Shown: one piece after another, positions 44,004 through 52,875 of the stretch | Layout of the letters: each line of letters begins with the position of its first letter | Position numbering within the stretch: the stretch's first letter is position 1 | Origin: Acidobacteria bacterium 28-1 | GTDB lineage: Bacteria; Acidobacteriota; Blastocatellia; Pyrinomonadales; Pyrinomonadaceae | Reading direction: 5' to 3' | Length of the DNA: 63,658 nt | NCBI GenBank assembly: GCA_002050365.1 | Contig: MWYZ01000069.1 | Coordinates: forward strand, 1 to 63,658 | Notes under the pieces: model-generated | Databases searched by the model: none | Told to the model about the DNA's origin: nothing | What the model saw: the letters and a program-made list of their open reading frames with translations, nothing else | Program-made: the position numbers and the translations under genes

Positions 44004-44642
44004 ATGGCAAAGATTATTGTTTTAATCGGCGCACCCGGCGCGGGCAAAGGTACGCAGGCGCGGCTGCTCGAAGAACGGCGCGGGATTCCGCAGATCTCGA
44101 CCGGCGATATGTTCCGCGAGATGAAAAAAGCCGACACGCCGCTCGCCCGCGAAGTTCAGGCGACGATGGCAGCGGGCGAATTGATTTCCGACGAACTGAC
44201 TTTTCAAATTGTTAAAGACCGAACGAAGCGCGAGACGGGAACATATATTTTAGACGGTTATCCACGAACCGCCGTCCAAGCCGAACAGCTCGAAGCATTG
44301 GCGAGCGAGCAAAATAGAACGATTCAGACAATCGAGGTTGACTTGCCGAAAGAGGAATTGACAAAACGCTTAACTGGTCGCCGAAGCTGTTCGATTTGTG
44401 GTGAGATTTACAACATTTATTCAAAGCCGCCGAAAAAAGATAATGTTTGTGATTTTCATCCCGAAATGCAATTGAAGCATCGCGCCGACGATAATGAAGA
44501 GAGCGTTTCGACTCGCTTAGCAATTTACGATGAGTTGACTAAACCTCTGCTCGATTATTACGAGAAAACGAAACGGTTAGAAAAAGTCAACGGTGAGGGC
44601 GATTTGGAGGCAATTTATCGAGCAATCGTTAAATTGATTTAA
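44004..44642 (+). CDS. adk: Adenylate kinase, zinc-lid type
   Basis: The 212 residues have the P-loop GAPGAGKGTQA (residues 7-17), DGYPRT and the LID domain. The LID carries CSIC and later CDFH, so a three-Cys, one-His or related zinc site is likely. It interconverts 2 ADP with ATP and AMP. Common position after secY. Confidence 0.95.
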   Translation: MAKIIVLIGAPGAGKGTQARLLEERRGIPQISTGDMFREMKKADTPLAREVQATMAAGELISDELTFQIVKDRTKRETGTYILDGYPRTAVQAEQLEALASEQNRTIQTIEVDLPKEELTKRLTGRRSCSICGEIYNIYSKPPKKDNVCDFHPEMQLKHRADDNEESVSTRLAIYDELTKPLLDYYEKTKRLEKVNGEGDLEAIYRAIVKLI

Positions 44643-44713
44643 GGAGAGTTTTGAGCGTTTCAAGAATCGGCGGCTTTATCAGCAAATTCAGCCAGATTTT
44701 TTTGGGAAAGAGA

Positions 44714-45526
44714 ATGATTATCGCCAAATCGAGAAAAGATTTAGAACGAATGCGCGAAGTCGGAGAGATTATCGCGGAAGTGCGCGAAGTAGTGCGAGCG
44801 ATGATTGAACCGGGAATTACAACGCTCGAACTCAACGCCGTCGCACATAAAATGATGAATGACGCGGGAGCGAAACCGGCGTTTTTAGGTTATCAACCTT
44901 CCGGGCTCAGTCCGTTTCCTTTCGTAATTTGCGCTTCATCAAATGAACAGGTCGTTCACGGTTTTTCAAACGATAAACCTCTTCAGGAAGGCGATATTCT
45001 TTCAGTTGATATGGCGGCGAGCTACAACGGTTTCGTTGGCGATACGGCGATGACTGTTGCCGTCGGCGAAGTCAGCGATGAAATCAGACAGTTAATTAAA
45101 GTAACCGAAGAATGTTTGATGATTGGCATCGAGCAATGTCAACCGAATAACCGAGTTGGCGATATAAGCTGGGCGATTCAGCAGCACGCCGAAAAATTCG
45201 GTTACGGCATTGTGCGCGATTATACGGGACACGGTATCGGGCGAAGTATGCACGAATCGCCGCAAATTGCTAATTACGGCAGACCGGGAACAAAAGAGAA
45301 AATTCGACCGGGCTATTGTTTTGCAATTGAGCCGATGCTTAATCTCGGAACTTATGAAACGATTACTTTAGACGATAAATGGACGGTTGTTACAAAGGAT
45401 GGTAAACCAAGCGCGCATTGCGAACACACCGTTGCGGTGACAGTGGACGGACCGGAAATTTTGACTTTGACTAAAGAGCAAAAAGCAAAGCGAAATACGA
45501 CAAAAAATGAAACCGCTTCGGCTTAA
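44714..45526 (+). CDS. map: Methionine aminopeptidase, type I
   Basis: The start giving MIIAKSRKDLERMREVG is the usual Map N-terminus (270 residues). A TTG at 44651 has a better ribosome binding site (AAGGAG) and would add 21 residues, so the start is open. Metal ligands are seen in SVDMAASYNGFVGDTAMT (two Asp), GHGIGRSMHESP (His), FAIEPM (Glu) and HCEHT. It removes initiator Met. Confidence 0.93.
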   Translation: MIIAKSRKDLERMREVGEIIAEVREVVRAMIEPGITTLELNAVAHKMMNDAGAKPAFLGYQPSGLSPFPFVICASSNEQVVHGFSNDKPLQEGDILSVDMAASYNGFVGDTAMTVAVGEVSDEIRQLIKVTEECLMIGIEQCQPNNRVGDISWAIQQHAEKFGYGIVRDYTGHGIGRSMHESPQIANYGRPGTKEKIRPGYCFAIEPMLNLGTYETITLDDKWTVVTKDGKPSAHCEHTVAVTVDGPEILTLTKEQKAKRNTTKNETASA

Positions 45527-45595
45527 CTTGAAAAGTTGAACAGAAAACGGTAACATAAGCAGTTTATCGAATCGAACAAGATTGACTCTGTAAAT

Positions 45596-45817
45596 ATGTC
45601 AAAAGAAGAAGCGATAGAGGTAACGGCGACCGTGCTTGAAACTTTGCCTAACGCGATGTTTAAGGTTGAGCTCGAAAACAATCAGCATCAGGTTTTAGCG
45701 CATATTTCCGGCAAGATGCGGAAAAACTTTATCCGAATTTTGCCGGGAGATAGAGTATTAGTCGAGCTTTCGCCGTATGATTTAGCTCGCGGGCGAATAA
45801 CGTATCGCTACAAATAA
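45596..45817 (+). CDS. infA: Translation initiation factor IF-1
   Basis: The 73-residue OB-fold protein contains [37 protein letters not shown] and [12 protein letters not shown]. It blocks the A site during initiation. It lies between map and rpmJ as in many bacteria. Confidence 0.97.
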   Translation: MSKEEAIEVTATVLETLPNAMFKVELENNQHQVLAHISGKMRKNFIRILPGDRVLVELSPYDLARGRITYRYK

Positions 45818-45829
45818 GAGGGAAAAATT

Positions 45830-45943
45830 ATGAAAGTTCGTCCATCAGTAAAAAAAATTTGCGATAAGTGCAAAGTGATTCATCGGAAGGGAATTGTGCG
45901 CGTGATTTGCGACAATCCGAAACATAAACAAAGACAAGGGTAA
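45830..45943 (+). CDS. rpmJ: Ribosomal protein L36
   Basis: This 37-residue protein begins [20 protein letters not shown] and ends NPKHKQRQG. The zinc ligands are Cys 11, Cys 14, Cys 27 and His 32. GAGGG lies 8 bases before the ATG. It is the zinc-binding form. Confidence 0.95.
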   Translation: MKVRPSVKKICDKCKVIHRKGIVRVICDNPKHKQRQG

Positions 45944-45946
45944 TTC

Positions 45947-46036
45947 GATTTTGGATTTTAGATTTTGGATTTTGGATTAGCATAAAAACTGTGCTTATTT
46001 CTTCAATCTAAAATCTAAAATCCAAAATCCAAAATT
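45947..46036. repeat. Heptad inverted repeat (GATTTTG words)
   Basis: Left array 45947-45980 and right array 46003-46036 lie between rpmJ and rpsM. The right arm runs into the GGAG site of rpsM. Confidence 0.85.
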
Positions 46037-46045
46037 GGAGAAAAT

Positions 46046-46429
46046 ATGGCTCGTGTAGCAGGTGTAGATTTACCGCCGAATAAAAGAGCGCAAATCGGTT
46101 TAACTTACATTTACGGTGTCGGAAAATCTCGCGCGACCGCGATTTTGAACGAAGCGGAAGTTAGCGTTGACTCGAAAATCAAGGATTTAAGCGAAGATGA
46201 ACTGACTCAAATTCGTGCGATTCTCGACGCGCAAGGCGAAATTGAAGGCGATTTACGGAAGCGGGTGCAAATGGATGTCAAACGTTTGATGGATATTGGA
46301 TGTTATCGAGGTCTTCGTCATCGTCGCGGATTGCCCGTGCGCGGACAAAGAACCAGCACAAACGCCCGGACTCGTAAAGGTCCGCGCAAAGCCGCCGTTG
46401 CGAAGAAGAAAGCACCGGGCAAGAAATAG
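46046..46429 (+). CDS. rpsM: Ribosomal protein S13
   Basis: The 127 residues begin [20 protein letters not shown] and contain [23 protein letters not shown] precedes the ATG. It is the first gene of the alpha set. Confidence 0.97.
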   Translation: MARVAGVDLPPNKRAQIGLTYIYGVGKSRATAILNEAEVSVDSKIKDLSEDELTQIRAILDAQGEIEGDLRKRVQMDVKRLMDIGCYRGLRHRRGLPVRGQRTSTNARTRKGPRKAAVAKKKAPGKK

Positions 46430-46502
46430 TTGGCAGTAGGCAGAAGGCAGTTAGCGGAAAAATGGCGTAACTGACCACTGACCACTGACCACTGACCACT
46501 GA
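46430..46502. repeat. Heptad inverted repeat (AGGCAGT and ACCACTG words)
   Basis: Left GGCAGTA/GGCAGAA words are followed by four exact ACCACTG words reaching the rpsK start. The two arms use partly different words and pair only loosely. Confidence 0.75.
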
Positions 46503-46505
46503 ATT

Positions 46506-46907
46506 ATGGCAAAAGCAACAACAACGAAGAAAAAGACTTTTCGGAAAAAAGAGAAGAAAGTTATTCCGATGGGAATTGTGTATATCGCCGCGTCGTTTAA
46601 TAACACGATGATTTCCATCACTGACACGGAAGGCAATTTAATCTCGCAATCCTCTTCGGGAGCACGCGGCTTTCGCGGCTCGCGGAAAGGAACTCCGTTC
46701 GCCGCCCAGCAAGCTGCTTCTGAAGCTGCTCGTAAAGCGTTAGAAGTCGGAATGCGCGAAGTTCAAGTGCGGGTTAAAGGTCCAGGCGGCGGACGCGAAT
46801 CGGCAATTAGAGCGATTAATAACGCAGGAATTCGCGTAACTTCGATTCGAGACACAACGCCGATTCCGCACAACGGATGTCGTCCGCCGAAACGCCGCAG
46901 AGTGTAA
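46506..46907 (+). CDS. rpsK: Ribosomal protein S11
   Basis: The 133 residues contain [20 protein letters not shown] and the end [21 protein letters not shown]11 contacts the E-site platform. The ATG directly follows the repeat, without a ribosome binding site. Confidence 0.97.
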   Translation: MAKATTTKKKTFRKKEKKVIPMGIVYIAASFNNTMISITDTEGNLISQSSSGARGFRGSRKGTPFAAQQAASEAARKALEVGMREVQVRVKGPGGGRESAIRAINNAGIRVTSIRDTTPIPHNGCRPPKRRRV

Positions 46908-46908
46908 C

Positions 46909-47085
46909 GATTTTGGATTTTAGATTTTGGATTTTAGATTTCCAATCCAAAATTTGTTTTTAATTTAATCAAACTATCAAAAGGATGAAGGGTAAAAGTT
47001 ACCTGTAAACTTTACTGGCAAAAATGAAAGACCGTTTTAGTATTTACGGATATTGGGTTGTAAATAATCCAAAATCCAAAATCAT
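46909..47085. repeat. Heptad array (GATTTTG words) with distant partner
   Basis: A left array (46911-46940) and a near partner (CAATCCAAAATTTG) are followed by about 120 bases and a second AATCCAAAATCC array (about 47068-47083). It lies between rpsK and rpsD. Confidence 0.65.
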
Positions 47086-47108
47086 TTTTGCCGGTAGCAA
47101 AAAATATT

Positions 47109-47747
47109 ATGGCTAGATATAGAGATGCGGTGTGCCGTCTGTGCCGCCGCGAAGGTGGGAAGTTATTTTTAAAAGGCGACCGCTGTTTTAAGCCGTCATG
47201 CGCGATTGAAAAACGCGGGACGCAGCCGCCGGGAATGCACGGCGCAACTGCCAGACGCAAAGTCCTTGCGGGTTACGGTCAACAGCTTCGGGAAAAACAA
47301 AAGGTCAAGCGTATTTACTTCGTGCTTGAGAAACAATTCCGCAATTATTTTGAAAAAGCCTCCAGACAAAAAGGCATTACGGGCGAAAATTTATTGTTTA
47401 TGTTGGAACGTCGGCTCGATAATGTAGTTTACCGGGCGGGTTTTTCAACTTCCCGCCGACAGGCGCGGCAACTCGTTAATCACGGACATATTCAAGTCAA
47501 CGGGCGTAAAGTTGATATTCCGTCTTTCCAAGTGAAGGTCGGCGATGTCGTTATCGTCAAAGACACGACCGTTAAAAATCCGCATGTCGAAGGCGCGTGG
47601 CAAACTGCTGTCGGTCGCGGTCGCCCCAACTGGATTAGCGCGGGCGGCTTGGAAGACTTGAGCATTTCGGTTTCGGCTTTGCCGACGCGCGCGGATATTG
47701 ACCCAACTATCAACGAACAATTAATCGTCGAACTTTATAGTAAATAA
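47109..47747 (+). CDS. rpsD: Ribosomal protein S4, zinc type
   Basis: From the ATG at 47109 (212 residues) the N-terminus [16 protein letters not shown] with later CFKPSC holds four Cys of the zinc form. The S4 RNA-binding fold has [20 protein letters not shown]. An upstream in-frame start is less likely because MARY is the family start. Confidence 0.96.
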   Translation: MARYRDAVCRLCRREGGKLFLKGDRCFKPSCAIEKRGTQPPGMHGATARRKVLAGYGQQLREKQKVKRIYFVLEKQFRNYFEKASRQKGITGENLLFMLERRLDNVVYRAGFSTSRRQARQLVNHGHIQVNGRKVDIPSFQVKVGDVVIVKDTTVKNPHVEGAWQTAVGRGRPNWISAGGLEDLSISVSALPTRADIDPTINEQLIVELYSK

Positions 47748-47752
47748 TTCTT

Positions 47753-47837
47753 GAAGTTCAAAGTTTAAAGTTTAAGGTTCAAAGTTAGAATAATAGCTAA
47801 CTGAACTTTGGACTTTGAACTTTGAACCTTAAACTTT
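47753..47837. repeat. Heptad inverted repeat (AGTTCAA/AGTTTAA words)
   Basis: Left array 47753-47786 and right array 47801-47837 (ACTTTGA words) lie between rpsD and rpoA. Confidence 0.85.
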
Positions 47838-47847
47838 TTAAAAGAAT

Positions 47848-48864
47848 ATGACACAAACCAATAATTGGACAGATTTCCAAATACCTAATCGCTTGAATGT
47901 CGAACAGGAAACTTTGACCGAGCGATACGGAAAATTTTACGCCCAACCGTTTGAGCGCGGATTCGGCACGACGATTGGCAACTCGCTGCGCCGTGCGCTG
48001 CTGTCTTCTATCGAAGGCGCAGCAATTACCGCTGTTAAAATTGAAGGCGTAGAACACGAATTTTCGTCAATCAAAGGTGTTGTCGAAGACGCGACGGACG
48101 TTATTTTGAATCTTAAACAAGTGCCTTTCAAACTGCACGGCAACACTCCAAAAACTTTAACCATCAGCAAAAAAGGCGCAGGCGAAGTTACCAGCGCGGA
48201 TATTGCAGCCGACGGTGATGTCGAAGTTCTCGACCAAAATGTGCATGTCGCAACTATCAGTTCCAACGGCGATTTGCAAATTGAAATGCGCCTAAAAAGC
48301 GGGCGCGGATATGTTTCCGCCGAATTCAATAACGATGAAGACCTTTCGGTCGGTTATATTCCGATTGATTCGGTTCACACGCCGATTAAAAAAGTAAATT
48401 ACAGCGTGGACAAAACCAGGCAAGGCTCGAATACGGAATTAGACAAATTGATAATCGAGGTCTGGACTGACGGGTCGGTTCGTCCGGATGATTCGATTGG
48501 TTTAGCGGCAAAGCTCGTTAAAGACCATATGTCAATTTTCATCAATTTTGAGGAGGAAGAAGACGATTTCAAATTTGAAGACATCGCTCGTCCGCCGCTT
48601 CTTAGGAACGATTTGCTTGACCGTTCAGTTGACGAACTGGAACTTTCGGTGCGCTCTTACAATTGTTTGAAAAACGCCGACATTCGCACGATTCGTGATT
48701 TGATTCACCGAAGCGAACGCGATATGCTCCACACGAAAAACTTCGGCAAGAAATCGTTGACGGAAATTAAGGATATGCTTCACGGAATGGGCTTGGATTT
48801 CGGAATGGATTTTGACGAACAAGGCAATCCGATTCCCGGTTCGGGCGGACGTGATTTAGATTAA
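47848..48864 (+). CDS. rpoA: RNA polymerase alpha subunit
   Basis: The 338 residues have the assembly domain (about 1-235, with [20 protein letters not shown]) and the C-terminal UP-element domain (about 265-325, [20 protein letters not shown]). Alpha dimer scaffolds RNA polymerase. It lies at the usual place before rplQ. Confidence 0.97.
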   Translation: MTQTNNWTDFQIPNRLNVEQETLTERYGKFYAQPFERGFGTTIGNSLRRALLSSIEGAAITAVKIEGVEHEFSSIKGVVEDATDVILNLKQVPFKLHGNTPKTLTISKKGAGEVTSADIAADGDVEVLDQNVHVATISSNGDLQIEMRLKSGRGYVSAEFNNDEDLSVGYIPIDSVHTPIKKVNYSVDKTRQGSNTELDKLIIEVWTDGSVRPDDSIGLAAKLVKDHMSIFINFEEEEDDFKFEDIARPPLLRNDLLDRSVDELELSVRSYNCLKNADIRTIRDLIHRSERDMLHTKNFGKKSLTEIKDMLHGMGLDFGMDFDEQGNPIPGSGGRDLD

Positions 48865-48867
48865 AAA

Positions 48868-48948
48868 TCAGTTCAAAGTTCAAGGTTCAAAGTTCAAAGT
48901 CTGATTAATAATTTGAACTTTGAACATTAAACTTTGAACTTTGAACTT
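48868..48948. repeat. Heptad inverted repeat (AGTTCAA words)
   Basis: Left array 48870-48901 and right array 48911-48948 (ACTTTGA words) lie between rpoA and rplQ. The word is the same as in the gap before rpoA. Confidence 0.85.
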
Positions 48949-48953
48949 ATATT

Positions 48954-49457
48954 ATGCGACACTTAAAAGCACATCGTAAATTAGGCAGAACAACCGAGCA
49001 TCGTATTTCGATGTTGCGGAATATGGCGACTTCTTTAATCATTTCGGAGAAAGGTTATATTGTAACGACCGTTCCGAAGGCGAAAGAACTTCGTCCGTTT
49101 GTTGAAAAAGTAATTACTTTGGCGCGTCGAGCGCAAAATCTGAGCGGCGATGAAGCGAAAGGGCAGGAAGTTCATCTGCGGCGGCAAGCGGCAAGATTTT
49201 TTCATGCGGGAAACAGCACTTTTAAATTAGAACAAAGCCGTTTTCGCGGAGCGAAAGGAACACCGAAGGAAAAAGTTGAAAGAACGGCGGGCGTAAAAGC
49301 CGTTCAACTTCTTTTTGACGAACTCGGAGCGCGTTATAAAAACCGTAACGGCGGTTACACCCGAATTATCAAACTCGGTCGTCGTAAAGGCGATAACGCA
49401 GAAATGGCGGTTATCGAATTGGTTGACAATCCGCGCGAGTTAGCAGCGAAACAATAG
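48954..49457 (+). CDS. rplQ: Ribosomal protein L17
   Basis: The 167 residues begin [20 protein letters not shown] and end with [20 protein letters not shown]. An insertion of about 35 residues (around 65-105) makes it longer than E. coli L17 (127). It is the last gene of the alpha operon. Confidence 0.96.
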   Translation: MRHLKAHRKLGRTTEHRISMLRNMATSLIISEKGYIVTTVPKAKELRPFVEKVITLARRAQNLSGDEAKGQEVHLRRQAARFFHAGNSTFKLEQSRFRGAKGTPKEKVERTAGVKAVQLLFDELGARYKNRNGGYTRIIKLGRRKGDNAEMAVIELVDNPRELAAKQ

Positions 49458-49525
49458 GCAGGAGGCAGTAGCAGTAAGCAGTTAGGATTTCCTGCATAAC
49501 TGCCTCCTGCTACTGCCTACTGATA
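49457..49525. repeat. Heptad-like inverted repeat (AGGCAGT words)
   Basis: GCAGGAGGCAGTAGCAGT faces ACTGCCTCCTGCTACTGCC between rplQ and accB. The stem is GC-rich and strong. Confidence 0.8.
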
Positions 49526-49538
49526 ATAGGGAGTAAGG

Positions 49539-50102
49539 ATGAGTCAACAAGCTACATCGGCGAAAAAAGAAACGATTAAGAAGCAAGGCGGAAGTTCACG
49601 TCCGAAAGGGTCTGAGCCTTCATTTAATATGGATGAATTGCGCGAACTCGCCAATCTCGTCAACGAAAACGGATTTACCGATTTTGAGTTTGAAAATGCA
49701 AATATCCGCGTTCGTTTAAGTAAAAATCCCACGCCGCAAATACTTCAGTCAATGCCGCAACAATATGCTCCTGCGGCTGCTTTGACCGCTGCTCATGCTG
49801 CTCAATCAAAAACTGAAATAATTGTTGCCGAAACCGCTCTTTCCGAAACGACAACTGACGAAAACACACACGTTATTACTTCGCCGATTGTCGGAACTTT
49901 TTATCGTTCGCCCGCACCGGATAAAGAGCCGTATGTGAAGGAAGGCAGTAATGTGTCGCCGGATACGATTGTTTGCATTGTGGAAGCGATGAAATTAATG
50001 AACGAAATCGAAGCGGAAGTTGCCGGCGAAGTCGTTAAAATTTATGTCGAAAGCGGTCAGCCGGTTGAGTTCGGTCAGCCTCTCTTCGACATCAAGAAGT
50101 AA
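49539..50102 (+). CDS. accB: Biotin carboxyl carrier protein of acetyl-CoA carboxylase
   Basis: This 187-residue protein has a helical N-terminus, a Pro/Ala-rich linker (about 65-105) and the biotinyl domain (about 110-187). The biotin attachment motif VEAMKLM places the biotinyl Lys at 152. AccB carries CO2 for malonyl-CoA formation in fatty acid synthesis. GGGAG lies just before the ATG. It follows the ribosomal operon and pairs with accC. Confidence 0.95.
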   Translation: MSQQATSAKKETIKKQGGSSRPKGSEPSFNMDELRELANLVNENGFTDFEFENANIRVRLSKNPTPQILQSMPQQYAPAAALTAAHAAQSKTEIIVAETALSETTTDENTHVITSPIVGTFYRSPAPDKEPYVKEGSNVSPDTIVCIVEAMKLMNEIEAEVAGEVVKIYVESGQPVEFGQPLFDIKK

Positions 50103-50106
50103 GAAA

Positions 50107-50185
50107 TTAGCCACGAATAACACGAATAGCACGAATAGGAAAAAGAAAAAATTAATTCGTGTTATTCGTGTTATTCGTGGCTAAA
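50107..50185. repeat. 9-base-period inverted repeat (CACGAATAA words)
   Basis: TTAGCCACGAATAACACGAA faces its complement across an A-rich spacer, about 30 bp long. The inner words repeat every 9 bases, not 7, so it is a separate family. It lies between accB and accC. Confidence 0.85.
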
Positions 50186-50201
50186 AAATTGTAAATAAAA
50201 G

Positions 50202-51551
<1,350 letters not shown>

Positions 51552-51899
51552 TGGACGCTGCCCGCTTTGCCCGAATTAAAGCCGCGTTTGAACGATGGCG
51601 GCGGCGTAATTGACCAAAGCGACGAAGCCCAACGCCTTTTGAAATATCACGAGGCGGAAGCCGCCACATTGAATGCAAAAACAATCGTATTAAAACCGAA
51701 TCCGACAAGAGCGGCAATTTTTGAAGAATTGATACACACGGCACAATATCGGACAGGTAGAGCGACAGGCGCGAATATAATTAAAATGGAGATTGAAGCA
51801 GCGAAAAAATTGTTGCGCTTTGCAAAAAGATACGAATTAAATAAGGAAGATACAGAAGCGATTCAAAGTCGCTTAAATCGTCTTTTAATGATAACTTAA
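51552..51899 (+). pseudogene. Probable 5'-truncated gene fused to the end of accC
   Basis: The frame is open from directly after the accC stop, has only TTG as a possible start (51567), and already reads TLPALPELKPRLNDGGGVID at its beginning, which looks like the middle of a protein. The remaining 110-115 residues contain AIFEELIHTAQ and then MEIEAAKKLL, an EExxH...E arrangement seen in zincin-like toxin ends. This points to the C-terminal remnant of a larger, possibly polymorphic-toxin protein. The family assignment is tentative. Confidence 0.4.
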
Positions 51900-51905
51900 A
51901 AAGTA

Positions 51906-52199
51906 ATGTTTAAGTTTGAGATAGAAAAAGTAGATTTCTTACCCGTCGCTAAAATTTGGTGTTTGACGGGAAAGTTAATCTGTGGTGATATTCACAACAA
52001 CTCAAACGCTTTTATTGAAACTGATTCGGGAACGAGCAAAGTTAAAATTGAAACGGTTGTGTTTATTGATCCGCCAAGTATAGACGGACAAAAACAGTTG
52101 ACTTTGACGGTAAAGGTCAGCGACGGAATATTAAAAGATTTTGTCGGTAAGATTATTACTTCAAAGCCTGCAAGGTCGCGCTCATTGGTAGCAGCATAA
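51906..52199 (+). CDS. Small beta-rich protein of unknown function
   Basis: This 97-residue protein FKFEIEKVDFLPVAKIWCLTGKL... has alternating hydrophobic strands and resembles the domain-2 barrel of translation GTPases. It follows the truncated gene by 6 bases, so it could be its immunity partner. Both ideas are inference. There is no strong ribosome binding site. Confidence 0.5.
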   Translation: MFKFEIEKVDFLPVAKIWCLTGKLICGDIHNNSNAFIETDSGTSKVKIETVVFIDPPSIDGQKQLTLTVKVSDGILKDFVGKIITSKPARSRSLVAA

Positions 52200-52302
52200 A
52201 TAAATCAAGGTAAAGCCTTGTAAATATAAAAACAATTTTCGTGGTTATCGCCTTGAAAGAAGCGAATTTTCTGCGAGCAAAAGGAGAAACCATTTTTAAA
52301 TT

Positions 52303-52572
52303 ATGGCAACAGCAAAAGAAACAAAAGAAACTATCGTCGGCGAATATAAAACACACAATAACGATACGGGTTCGTCACAAGTGCAAATCGCGCTTTTAAC
52401 TCAACGAATCAATGAATTAACCGAACATTTCAAAGTTCACAAAAAAGACAATCACTCGCGCAGAGGCTTACTGAAAATGGTTTCGCGGCGGAGAAAATTG
52501 CTTGATTATCTCAAGCGTCAGGATATTGGCGAATACCACGGTATTATTCAAAAATTAGGATTGAGAAGGTAA
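52303..52572 (+). CDS. rpsO: Ribosomal protein S15
   Basis: The 89 residues contain [20 protein letters not shown] and [21 protein letters not shown]15 binds the 16S three-way junction. The rpsO-pnp order is conserved in many bacteria. AGGAG lies about 16 bases before the ATG, which is rather far. Confidence 0.97.
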   Translation: MATAKETKETIVGEYKTHNNDTGSSQVQIALLTQRINELTEHFKVHKKDNHSRRGLLKMVSRRRKLLDYLKRQDIGEYHGIIQKLGLRR

Positions 52573-52577
52573 AAATA

Positions 52578-52690
52578 ATGGATAATTGATAGTGGATAAT
52601 TGATAATGAAGAAAGGATTGTTAAATTTGGTTTAATTACACTATCTACTTTCCACTATCAATTATCCATTATCCATATCAATTATCCACT
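52578..52690. repeat. Heptad inverted repeat (GGATAAT/TGATAGT words)
   Basis: Left array 52578-52608 (GGATAAT, TGATAGT, GGATAAT, TGATAAT) faces right array 52649-52690 (ATTATCC, ACTATCA words). Confidence 0.85.
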
Positions 52691-52722
52691 AAGTTTGACT
52701 GCTTCGAGTCATTAAACATAAC

Positions 52723-52794
52723 GGTTCTCTCGAAGAATTAGTCGACGGTAGCTGAACGTGACAGCGCATCAAAATCCGTCGGCAAATGAGAATC
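52723..52794 (+). promoter_or_regulatory. Nested three-stem fold in the pnp leader
   Basis: GGTTCTC (52723-52729) pairs with GAGAATC (52788-52794), CGACGG (52743-52748) with CCGTCG (52776-52781), and GCTG (52751-52754) with CAGC (52762-52765). pnp leaders in enterobacteria contain an RNase III-cleaved stem through which PNPase controls its own mRNA. A similar role here is inference. Confidence 0.45.
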
Positions 52795-52812
52795 AATCGC
52801 TAGTAGAAATAT

Positions 52813-52853
52813 AAAGGCGACGAGGCTTTCACGGAATAGCTTGGTCGTCTTTT
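52813..52853 (+). terminator. Terminator or attenuator before pnp
   Basis: AAAGGCGAC (52813-52821) pairs with GTCGTCTTTT (52844-52853), with an inner GCT/AGC pair and a T-run. It lies 23 bases before the pnp ATG, so it can end rpsO mRNA or attenuate pnp. Confidence 0.6.
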
Positions 52854-52875
52854 ATTGTATAAGGAAAAGAAAAAT

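Larger units (their letters stand above)
52573..52875. other. rpsO-pnp intergenic region
   Basis: These 303 bases hold a heptad inverted repeat (52578-52690), a nested three-stem fold (52723-52794) and a terminator-like hairpin (52813-52853), all upstream of pnp. Confidence 0.6.

Noticed and set aside
33795..46036. Heptad arrays considered as CRISPR arrays
   Set aside because: The unit is 7 bases without unique spacers, arms are inverted, and no cas genes are present.
34203..46036. GATTTTG inverted repeats considered as ordinary terminators
   Set aside because: They lie between cotranscribed ribosomal genes, lack GC-rich stems and T-runs, and would stop essential operons.
52855..52875. TTG start of pnp at 52855
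   Set aside because: It falls in the hairpin T-run region. The ATG at 52876 has AAGGA and gives the family start.
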